Below, piece by piece: positions 22,745 through 32,440 of a stretch of DNA of 64,000 nucleotides (its first letter is position 1; every line of letters starts with the position of its first letter). The stretch lies in contig OY728143.1 in NCBI GenBank assembly GCA_963277665.1, forward strand, positions 531,498,394 through 531,562,393, read 5' to 3'. The translations under genes were made by a program, and so were the position numbers. The notes below the pieces were generated by a model. It saw nothing but the letters and a program-made list of their open reading frames with translations, did no database searches and was not told where the DNA came from. This DNA is from Viscum album. Taxonomy: Eukaryota; Streptophyta; Magnoliopsida; Santalales; Viscaceae.

Positions 22745-25318
22745 TCAATCATCCTCGCGGACAGGTCTCTTTCCCTTGGGATCAGCAGAGGGTGCAGAGG
22801 TAGAGTCAGTAGGCTTGGGAATTCCGGAAAGAACTACTGGTGGATCAGCAACAGATACAGCACCAGTTCTGTAATCTGTCTCTTTCTGCGGGATCAAAGG
22901 TGTCAAGCTCCTGATGGCTTGAACTGGAGTCAGTTGAGGAGTACTCCCAGAGGCAGATGGTGGAAGGGAATGTGGTACAATAACCGGTCGAGGATCCACA
23001 TGTAAGAAAGGCAGCAATAGATTCCTGAAATCCATGATGATGCATCCACCTCGCTCCATAGCAGAGACAAAATCATCTCTATTCTCAATAAACTTATCTA
23101 AAGCAGGAGTAAGATCCCAGAGCTTACTAACCTGTTCTCTGAAGGCTTGGGTAACTGGAGGTAACTTCATATTCTCAATCAAAAGCTTGAAATGGTTTGT
23201 CATTTGGTGCTTGGTATAAACTTTGTCAAAATAAGCATCCACCTTATTTTTGATTGCCTCTTGAGAAGCAGTAGCTGCCCGCAGGTGATCATGAACAAAG
23301 CTACTAACTTCCCTAGTGGTAGCAAGAATCTGAGTATCTAATGCACCACTAGGACTGGCCTTAGACAATTCTTCCTGAAGAATAGTGCGGATCTGGTCAA
23401 AGTTCAAACTTGGGTTGGATTAGGGAAGAGGTTTCATTGCGAAGGCCACTGTTTCCTTGAAAGAGTGAGTCAGACTACTAACCATCTTCTGTAACAATTC
23501 ATCCTAACTGTGCAGATGTTCCTTAACTGACTTCTTAAAAGCCTCAAAAACTTCTACAAATTGTTTGACCACTTCTTTGATATAGCGAATGTCAGTGTGC
23601 ACTTGGGTTTGAGAACTGTGTAAAGCAGTCAAGGAGGCAATTGATTGTCTAAGAGCAATTACAGCTCCTGTCCAACTCTCAATCTGAGTGTGGCACACCT
23701 TAAGTTTTTCCACTATTTGTTCCACAGTACTGGATATACTGCATCCAATGGATAATTCAAGGGATTGCTCCATGTTTTTTATCTCTTCAAACATAATTTT
23801 CTTCATATCTCCCACTGATTCTCTTATTACATCTATCAACTCGGCTTTTAAAGACTTAAGGTCATCTTTTGATGCCACTTTGTCATTCATAGTGGGTAAG
23901 GTAACTGGTTCCCTTTGGGCTTGGCCTTCCTCATCAGAATCACCACAAGATAACCCAAGAATCATATATCCGGGAGCTGATCTCCAACCTTCAATGTCAT
24001 ATGATACTGATACTGAGCCGAGATTCTCTCCTTCCCTTGGAACATTCTCCTGAGGTATCTCTTCCAACTCTTCTCCCTGAGGTAATTCTGCAATTTTCTC
24101 CACAATTTCAGCAGATTCAGTAGCCATTAGTTCTACGTCATCAATGAATCTCTCATCAACAGGTGTTGTTGCTACATCTTCCTGACCAGGAACTATCCCG
24201 ACTGTACTGACTATTAGGGGACTCAAACTGATCTCTCTTTCAACATTTTCTTCATCAACGGCTTCATCATCAGTCTCCTGTTCTCTATGATTAGATTCAG
24301 TTGTCTCATCCTCCTCAGCTTCATCATCACTGTAAACTGGTTCTAGATCATCTGGTCCAAGACCAGGATCTCTAACATCTTTTGGTCTGGATGGATGATT
24401 TTCAGGAGTGAATTTCTCATAAATTTTTCCATCATCATTTACCCATGATTTCTTCCAAGGATTCAAGCTGACTTTCATGTATTTACAAATAGTTCTTGTA
24501 ATACAAAAGTTATCCTTAACCACTACCAGCTCATCTTGAGGTCCAGCTATCTCCTTCACTTTCAGCATCATAGAAATTAGTTTGGAGAAAAACAGGGCAT
24601 TTGATTTTGACTTTGGTCTAGTCATCTCTTCTACTTGAACCATAATCAATCTACATAGATTGATTTTCACACTGTGCTTCAGCAAATGTAACAAATATAT
24701 GTCTTGGAATCTTAATGTGGCAAAGTCTCCTCTTCTCGAACTAACAACATGCAGAATAAATTTAAATAACAGCTTATCTTCTCCTTCCATCTCTGCAGCA
24801 ATCACCTTTCTAGGGTTCCCATTCCCTGTGAGTTTCAGCAAAGTGTCTTCATATTGAAATACATCACTGGTCGAAGATACAGACTTGGAATAATAAGTAA
24901 AATCACCCTCATGTGGAACTCTTAGGTTCTCAGCCCATTCTCCTGAAGTAAACGATACTTCCTGACCATTCACATAAGAAACCATTCTGCTTTCTTCTTC
25001 AGACTTTTCAAAACGAACGAATTCGTAGAACTATTTCACCAATCCTGGATAGTAAGGTCCATTGTTGTTCGCGAAGCATTCTAGCCAACCTTGTTTTTTT
25101 TACACTCTAAGAACCAACGACTTGCTTTCCATAACCCATTCTGCACATACCTCTTTTTCAATAACTATCTCGTGCTTTGATAGGTGTGTATTTACTGATC
25201 TTCTCTGAGCTAAACTTCCCTTGTCACTTCCACTGGCATCAGTACTAGCTACTTTTTGTCTCTTCGGTGCCGGCGCTTCACTTCCATCAGTCATCTGAGG
25301 TCTCTTGACTCGGGCCAT
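22745..25318 (-). pseudogene. Third ORF of the SIRE-type element (env-like position), broken
   Basis: A single reading frame of about 858 codons runs from ATG at 25318 to the stop at 22745. It is interrupted by four nonsense codons (at 25100, near 25033, 23504 and 23420) and no frameshift. The N-terminus is basic with an NLS-like KRQK. The middle (about 24985-24400) is a globular segment resembling the 'putative plant transposon protein' regions found in plant retroelements. An acidic stretch follows (about 24380-24230), and then helix-rich, coiled-coil-like sequence. In SIRE/Maximus elements the ORF here is called envelope-like, but I see no signal peptide or membrane segment, so an envelope role is not supported. 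The family name is from memory and not verified. Confidence 0.7.
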
Positions 25319-25509
25319 TATGGATTTGAGGCTAGGGTTCTGAAGGTCGAGAGGTTTAGGTTTAGGAGAGTTCGAGCAGACAAGTTCGCAATGAGATTGA
25401 GTGAGTCTAATTCGAGTTTTAATATCATTTAGGATTCATAAATCACATAAATCATAAAATAAAATAAAATGGTTCGATGTCTCGGCTTTTAAAAAAATGA
25501 AAATGTACT

Positions 25510-25677
25510 GGTAAAGTTCTCTAATGGTGAGGTTTCTCTAACGGTGAGGTTTCTCTAACGGTGAGGTTTCTCTAACGGTGAGGTTTCTCTAACGGTGAGG
25601 TTTCTCTAACGGTGAGGTTTCTCTAACGGTGAGGTTTCTCTAACGGTGAGGTTTCTCTAACGGTGAGGTTTCTCTAT
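25510..25677. repeat. 17-bp minisatellite between pol and ORF3
   Basis: Unit GGTGAGGTTTCTCTAAC (plus strand), with exact copies from 25526 in 17-bp steps through 25661, a last partial copy at 25662-25677, and a degenerate first unit at 25510-25525. There are about nine near-identical copies. The pol stop codon and its last few codons lie inside the array. Confidence 0.97.
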
Positions 25678-28600
25678 GCTATAGTTAATCATGCCTAACT
25701 CATGTTTGATGTAATTTAACCTCTCAGAATTCAACGGCTTTGTAAAAATATCAGCTAACTGATGTTCAGTGCCAATGAATTCAAGAGTGATATCACCCTT
25801 TTGATAGTGATCCCTCAAAAAGTGATGTCTCACATCAATATGCTTTGTCCTAGCATGAGATACCAGATTTTTGGAAATTTTAATAGCACTTGTATTGTCA
25901 CACTTTATAGAGACATGTTTGAATTGATATCCATAGTCTAGTAAAGTGTGTTTCATCCACAAGATTTGAGCACAGCAACTACCAGTAGCTATATACTCAG
26001 CTTCGGTTGTAGATAATGCAACAGAATTCTGCTTCTTACTACTCCAAGATACTAGTGATTTGCCTAAGATGTGACATGTTCCAGAGGTTCTTTTTCTGTC
26101 TAACTTACAACCAGCAAAATCAGCATCAGAATAACTCAATAAATCAAATGATTGTCCTTTTGGATAAAATAGTCCTAAATTGGGAGTATGTTTTAGATAT
26201 TTGAAAATTCTTTTAACAGCAGTCAAATGAGACTCTTTTGGGTTTGCTTGAAATCGAGCACACATGCATACACTGAACATGATGTTGGGTCTACTAGCAG
26301 TAAGGTACAATAGACTTCCTATCATTCCTCTGTAGTTGGTTTGATTTACTGGTTCTCCAGTTTCATCACTATCCAACTTACAGGTGGTGCTCATAGGTGT
26401 ATCACTGCCTTTACTACTATCCAATGAATAATGTTTTAGAATATCTTTAATATATTTACTTTGATTCAAAATAATACCATTTTTTTTGGAAAGATCTGAA
26501 ATCCAAGGAAAAATTTGTGTTCTCCCATTAAGCTCATTTCAAACTCATTTTGCATTATTTTTTAAAAATCAATACATAAAGAATTTTTAGAAGATCCAAA
26601 AATAATATCATCTACATAGATCTGTACTATTAAAACATTTTTAGAAATCCATTTAATGAAAAGCATAGGATCAGATATTCCTTTAGTAAATCCTTTTGAA
26701 ATAAGAAAAGAGCTGAGCCTATCATACCAAGATCTTGGAGCTTGCTTTAAACCATATAAAGCTTTAGATAGTTTGAAAACATGATTGGAAAAATGGGGAT
26801 TTGTAAAACCAGGAGGTTGTTCAACAAATACATCCTCATTTATATATCCATTCTGAAAAGCGCTTTTAACATCCATTTGATAAAGTGTGAAATTCAGATG
26901 AGCATCATAAGCAAGTAATATCCTAATGGCCTCTAATCTAGCCACGGGTGCAAAGGTTTCCTCATAGTCTATTCCTTCCTTTTGACTATAGCCTTATGCA
27001 ACTAGCCTAGCCTTGTTTCTAATCATAGTTCCAGATTCATCAACTTTGTTCCTAAACACCCATTTAGTGCCTATGGTTGGAGTGTCCCTAGGTCTTTCCA
27101 CTAATTCCCAAACTTTGTTTCTTTCAAACTGATTTAGTTCTTCCTGAATAGCCATTACCCAGAATTCATCATTGATAGCATCATTGATATCTTTGGGTTC
27201 AAGTTGTGAGAGAAAAGCTTGATATTCAACCATATTTCTTAGAGAAGCTCTAGTTTGTGTTCCTCTATTTAAATCACCTACAACAGCATCAAGAGGATGA
27301 TTCTTGAGAGTTCTAACACCTCTATAAAGATTTGAACTGGCTTCTTCAGAGTTGTCAACAGGTCTGGAATTGGTATGAGCAGATTCTGGAAAATTTCCAG
27401 AACTGGATTCTTTTACAGGGGATTCAGTATTCTTATCATTTAGGTCCAGATTTGAAAAATCTTCCTCAAGATCTTCAAGGTAGGATTTAGGCTCATGTGG
27501 ATCAGTCTCATCGAATTTGACATGAACTGATTCTTCCATACATTTGGTTCTTTTATTTAAAACTCTATATGCTTTACTAGAGATAGGGTAACCTAGGAAA
27601 ATTCCTTCATCACTTTTGGATGCAAATTTGTCAAGATTGTCTTTAGTGTTAAGGATAAAGACTTTGAAACCAAAAACTTTGAAGTAATTAACCTTAGGCT
27701 TCCTATTATTCAAAAGTTTATAAGGGGTCCTTTTTAGAATAGGTCTTATTAAAACTCTATTAATGACATAGCAAGCTCAATTTACAGCTTTAGCCCAAAA
27801 ATAAATAGGTAAGTCATACTCATTAAGCATAGTCCTTGCAATTTCTTGAAGGGTTCTATTTCTTCTTTCCACTACACCATTCTGTTGGGGTGTTCTAGGA
27901 GCAGAAAAGTTGTGATTATAGCCATTGTGTGAGCAGTAGGATTCAAATTCATGATTCTCAAACTCACGCCCATGATCACTCCTCAGGGTCTTAATTTTGA
28001 GTCCACTACGATTTTCTACAGTCATGGAATATTTAACAATGTAGGAACATGCTTCACTTTTGTGAGCTAGAAAGTACACCCAAGTGTATCTAGAAAAATC
28101 ATCTACAAGAACATAAACATAGTGCTTCCCATTTAAACATGAAACTCTTCAAGGTCCAAAAAAATCCATGTGAACCAATTCAAGTGGTTGAGAAGTTGAA
28201 ACTTCTTTCTTTGTTTTAAAAGAAACTCTGTGTTGTTTTCCCTTTTGAGAGGGATTGCAAACTTTATCATTTGGGAATTCTAATTTGGGTAGGTCTCTAA
28301 CTAAGCATTTTTTAGAATGATTCCTAAGTGAGTGAACATTACAGTGTCCTAGTCTCCTATGCCACAACCAAGACACTTTATAGAAAGCATTTAAGCAGGA
28401 AACATTTTGTTTGACCAAGGAATTTAGATCAACAGCATATGCATTCTCATTTATAGATTCGGTGAAAACTAAGTCATGTTTTGAATTGAAAACATTGCAT
28501 GAATTATTTTCAAATTTAACATTAAAACCATCATCACACCACTGAGATATACTAAGTAAGTTATACTTTAATCCGTCAACAAAAAGTACTTTAGAAATCA

Positions 28601-28770
28601 AAATTGCATCAGGGTTACCAATCTGGCCTAAGCTGATGATTTTCCTTTTGCATTGTCACCAAAGGTGACATGCCCACCATCAACCTTAATCAGACTCTTG
28701 AAGCAAGAATAGTCTCCTGTCATATGTCTTGAACATCCGCTGTCCAAATACCATAGAGTGTTACAGGTGC
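25657..28770 (-). pseudogene. pol: Copia pol: protease-integrase-RT-RNase H, broken
   Basis: Minus-strand polyprotein. The protease has its DSG motif at about 28744-28736. The GAG-pre-integrase region (about 28430-28230) has WHRRLGH, but the expected CxxC is reduced to CNPS. The integrase core (about 28150-27780) shows SDHGREF and the NGVVER glutamate. RT is at 27070-26560, with YVDD at about 26607-26618. RNase H (about 26200-25700) includes LSTTEAEY and the KHIDVRHHF region. Lesions: a frameshift near 28640, TGA at 28149 and 27777, TAA at 26994 and 26562, and a one-base loss in an A run near 26480. The frame ends in the 17-bp minisatellite. The pol product is therefore dead, though the domains are otherwise well preserved. 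Confidence 0.93.
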
Positions 28771-28797
28771 TTTTAAACAATTTCCCTGCAAAACAGA

Positions 28798-30513
28798 TTA
28801 GACATAGGATAATTTTGGTACCCAGATCTTTTTGGGTCCAGAAAGGTTAGCTAATAAGACTTTGGGAACCCATATTTGCTTTATAGTTTTTCTAAGACCA
28901 GAAAGCTTATTTTGGGACAAAAATACTTTGTTGGGTCCTTTAGAAAACTGTTTTCTATAAGATGGTCCTAAACTGGAACTAGCAGAACACTGTCCAGATT
29001 TTGGGACAAATTTGGTTTTGCTTACTTGTCTCTGTCCAGGCTGATATCCTAGACCGGTTGTATATTTGGGAGCAATATGTTTTCCTAGCAGTTGTGTCAA
29101 GGTATCCCTACCAGCAGTGAACTTTTCAATATCTTTTCTTAGTTGTTCATTTGATAATTTAAGTTGAGTATTCTCTTTCAATAGTTGAGCATACTTCTCT
29201 TTTTCCACACTTAAACCTGTTTCAATATTACTAGTCAAAGCATGTTGTTTCTTCAAAGATTTATATTTATTCTTTAGTTCATTGCAAGTATCTTCCAGCA
29301 TATTGCAATATTCAAATAGTTCAGCTTTAGACATATTTTCCTCATTGTCTGAATCATGGTCATTTCCAGAATAATAATTGTTTAAAGCTGGTGAAATAGG
29401 TACCTCAGATGTGTTAGTCATGAAACACATATTAGCATGATTTCTTTCAGATTCACTAGCTTCTGATTCACTTGTGCTATCCTCCGAAGCACTCCAGGTT
29501 GCTTTCATAGCTTTCTTGTACCTCTTGTCCTTATAGTCATATTTTTTCTTGAATTTTAACTTAGGACAGTCGGCTTTGATGTGTCCTTTCCTCTTGCATT
29601 CATAGCTGACTATATCATCTTCTTTATCTGACTTCTTCCAATCCTTCTTCCACTTGCCTTGTTGATCATACTTACCTTTATAGCTAGGTTTTCTGAAACA
29701 CTTCTTCTTCCTATAGAACTTCTTGAATCTCCTGACTATTTGAGCCATTTCTTCATCACTGTCAGAATCTGAATCTTCACTAGACGAGCTTTCATTAGGC
29801 ACATTTACTTTCTCCTTGTCCTCACTCATTGATGCAGTAGTCTTAAATGCCATGGATTTATTCTTGGGTTCATCATCATCTTCTTTTTTCACCTTCAATT
29901 CTTCTTCATACATCATTAGTTTACCAATTAATTCATTGACAGGCAGTGTTCCAATGTCACAGGATTCTCTGATTGAGACAGACGTGCCTCTCCATCTATC
30001 TGGGAAACATCTCAGTATTCTCATGATTTGTTCCTTTGCTGGAACACCATTTCCAAGTGAGCTCATTGTGTTTACTATCTCATTAAACCTGAGATACATG
30101 TCAGAAATGGGTTCATCAGCCTTCATTTTAAAGTTATCATATTTAATATTATAAGTATTTAACCGCATTTCCTTAACATTAGTTATTCCTTCATGAGAAA
30201 TAGCCAAGGTATCCCAAATATCAAAAGCAGTTTTGCAGGCAGAAATTATATTGAATTCCTCATCTCCTAAAGCACAGTAGAGGGCATTTATGGCTTTACA
30301 ATTATTATTGTAAGCAGCCTTAGTAGGTTCATCCCAAGTTATTCTTTCAGTTTCTTGAATCTTGTATTGAGATTCTATAGCAGTCCAGATATCAAAACCC
30401 ATACTTTCTAAATGGATTTTCATTTTAAGTTTCCACTGAGCATAGTTATTTCCATTGAAGAAGGGTGGCCGGTTAGTAGCAGCACCCTCAAGTCTATTAT
30501 CCATTATAAACAC
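28798..30513 (-). CDS. gag: Copia Gag polyprotein (uninterrupted frame)
   Basis: 571 codons with no stop. Residues about 15-215 form the UBN2/DUF4219-type copia gag region (RPPFFNGNNYAQWK near the start). A Ser/Glu/Asp-rich linker (about 240-258) and a basic Lys/Arg/Tyr-rich segment (about 260-300) follow. The zinc knuckle at 303-316 reads S-x2-C-x4-H-x4-C: the first Cys is replaced by Ser, which should impair zinc and RNA binding. The remainder (about 395-500) is helical and coiled-coil-like. ATG at 30513 gives MFIMDN; the second ATG at 30504 is an equally good start and matches gag starts of related elements better. Pol follows in another frame. Gag is the only long undamaged frame in the window. 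Confidence 0.88.
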   Translation of the reverse strand: MFIMDNRLEGAATNRPPFFNGNNYAQWKLKMKIHLESMGFDIWTAIESQYKIQETERITWDEPTKAAYNNNCKAINALYCALGDEEFNIISACKTAFDIWDTLAISHEGITNVKEMRLNTYNIKYDNFKMKADEPISDMYLRFNEIVNTMSSLGNGVPAKEQIMRILRCFPDRWRGTSVSIRESCDIGTLPVNELIGKLMMYEEELKVKKEDDDEPKNKSMAFKTTASMSEDKEKVNVPNESSSSEDSDSDSDEEMAQIVRRFKKFYRKKKCFRKPSYKGKYDQQGKWKKDWKKSDKEDDIVSYECKRKGHIKADCPKLKFKKKYDYKDKRYKKAMKATWSASEDSTSESEASESERNHANMCFMTNTSEVPISPALNNYYSGNDHDSDNEENMSKAELFEYCNMLEDTCNELKNKYKSLKKQHALTSNIETGLSVEKEKYAQLLKENTQLKLSNEQLRKDIEKFTAGRDTLTQLLGKHIAPKYTTGLGYQPGQRQVSKTKFVPKSGQCSASSSLGPSYRKQFSKGPNKVFLSQNKLSGLRKTIKQIWVPKVLLANLSGPKKIWVPKLSYV

Positions 30514-30615
30514 AATTTAATGTGATAAAAATTTAGAAATAACAGAAATTTTAAGAACTTTAAAATACAACTAAAATCACAGTTAAAAAACAGAGTAATA
30601 TAGAAAATATATTAT

Positions 30616-30630
30616 TCCTCTGATACCAAA
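30616..30630 (-). other. Primer-binding site of the copia element
   Basis: The minus strand reads TTTGGTATCAGAGG next to the LTR end, a Met-tRNA-type site. Confidence 0.9.
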
Positions 30631-32435
30631 TGTTGGTCAGAGTGGATACTCAAGAGGGGGGTGAATTGAGTTCCAATTTAAAATTTATACTAAAAACAAT
30701 TTCTATTAACAACCCCAAATTTCAAAAACAGATTAAACTGTAGTGAATTTATACATATTATAAAGGATCACTTAGTTTCTCAAAGATTGATTAGTTCTCA
30801 GTTAACGTAATCATATGATTAATTTAACTTTTGAAACTAAATTACTGGTTTACAATAAATATAAACACTTGCGAGTTTAACTATCAAAGTAGCCTCGAAA
30901 ATAAATTATATTTCAAAGTAATAGCAGCAGAATATGAAATAGATAAGTATTGTATGGATATAAACTTTACCTAAACACACATAGAAGTTAACCAAGAGGT
31001 TCCTTCTCAAGCCGAGACTTAGTCCTCTCAAAAGGTTTATAAAAGGATGATGCACACCCTGGATCGGGGTTCAATAGTTTACAACTGTCCCGGTCCAAGA
31101 CCTATACCACAGTTATTCGTGGGAACAAACACAACAGCAACCAGCTGTTCAGGTCACATGACCTCTACCACTGTCCTAGTGGGAAAACAAATATGTAAGA
31201 GTGTTGAGTGAGGATTTACAAATCCTCCAGTTAAAGCACATGAGACAGTGTGTGTGTTAAATACAGCAGATAACACACACTGCTCAATATGTAAAAGGAT
31301 AAATCACAGAGCAGATATTTAGAGTGTAGAAATGGCTCTAGTGATCTTCGTGCAGCTCTTGACTCCATTTGTTGATTAGAATTCGTTCTGAGTCTTCTTC
31401 TGGTTTTTGTCTGGAAAACAGAGTATCATCTATTTCATTGACTTCCATGTTCAGCTTGCTTATTAGCTTAGAGAAAGAAGAGATTTGTGTATTTCTTCTT
31501 TAGCATAAATTGCTCGACGTATGCTCTATGTTCTGGAGGCTGGTAGTAGTAGTCTCGTGAGTTCATGTTCTCCAGTTGTTCTTTTTTCACATTTTGAGCT
31601 TGATCGCCAGCGTCTCCCCTGGTTCTCTTTTCTGCATCCTTCTTTTTAAAGCACGAGCTTCGGCAAAAGGTATGATTCCTTTTTGTATGTATGAGGTACG
31701 GTTTCCTGAAAACCATCAACACATATTAAATAAATGTCAGTGCATTAAAATATACCTAATGTGACCGTTGGTTAGATTAAATAATAATAAAGAGATTTAA
31801 AGCATGTCGGGGTTCTGTCTCTGAACGGTTGCTCATGATAACGGTAGACTTTGTCATGGTAGGTCTGAGTATCGACAGGCATCTGTAACGGTAGACTTGT
31901 CTGTCGGTAGACTTGATGTATCGGTAGCGGTGGACTTGTAACAGTAGTGGTGGCTCTGCCTTTACTAGTAGCGGTAACTCTCTATCGGTAGCTGTGGCTT
32001 TGCCTTGTAACGGTAGCGATAGCTCTCTATCGGTAGACTTTTCGTAACGGTGGACTTCAGCATATCGGTAGCTATCAGCTTTGTTGTAACGATAATTGTC
32101 TACTTCGATGCAGCAGTAGACTTTGAGTATCGGTAGACTTTGAGTAGCGGTAGACTTTGAGTAGCGGTAGACTTTGAGTAGCGGTAGACTTTGAGTAGCG
32201 GTAGACTTATTCGATATCGGTAGATTTAAGTCATAACGGTAGCTACTATCTGTAATGGTAGCTATAAACTGTTTAAGCATTCTCTTGGCAGAATGAGTTA
32301 AGTCACAGTAAACATATATCCGGTAATGCAAAATCAAGATATAAATAAGAAATGGTTGGGATTATCAAAACATAATAAAGCAACTTAACTACAGAGGGTT
32401 CAACAATCTCCCCCTCAATTCCAGAGGGTTCAACA
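30631..32435 (-). mobile_element. Copia 5' LTR
   Basis: 1,805 bp, TG...CA, followed by CATTC. It is 17 bp longer than the other LTR. The minisatellite core at about 32110-32215 has one more 17-bp unit, which accounts for the difference. Confidence 0.95.
31850..32225. repeat. CGGTAG minisatellite in the copia 5' LTR
   Basis: Same array as in the other LTR, with the clean 17-bp unit TAGCGGTAGACTTTGAG repeated near 32130-32215. The 186-codon frame at 31777-32337 is only a translation of this array. Confidence 0.88.
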
Positions 32436-32440
32436 CATTC
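32436..32440. repeat. Target-site duplication of copia element, right (CATTC)
   Basis: Exact match to 20685-20689. Confidence 0.95.

Larger units (their letters stand above)
20690..32435 (-). mobile_element. Ty1-copia retrotransposon, SIRE/Maximus type
   Basis: Minus-strand element of 11,746 bp with LTRs at 20690-22477 (3' LTR, 1,788 bp) and 30631-32435 (5' LTR, 1,805 bp), both with TG...CA ends and a perfect CATTC target duplication. Order: primer site, gag, protease, integrase, RT, RNase H, a minisatellite spacer, a large extra ORF, polypurine tract. Integrase before RT defines Ty1-copia. The long gag, large size and additional ORF after pol fit the SIRE/Maximus lineage. LTR divergence by eye is roughly 5%, the lowest in the nest, which fits its being the last insertion. 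Confidence 0.95.

Noticed and set aside
31777..32337. 186-codon minus-strand frame with many Tyr-Arg-Tyr and Lys-Ser-Thr repeats
   Set aside because: It is a translation of the CGGTAG minisatellite in the copia LTR. The matching frame in the other LTR is broken, and no gene is implied.
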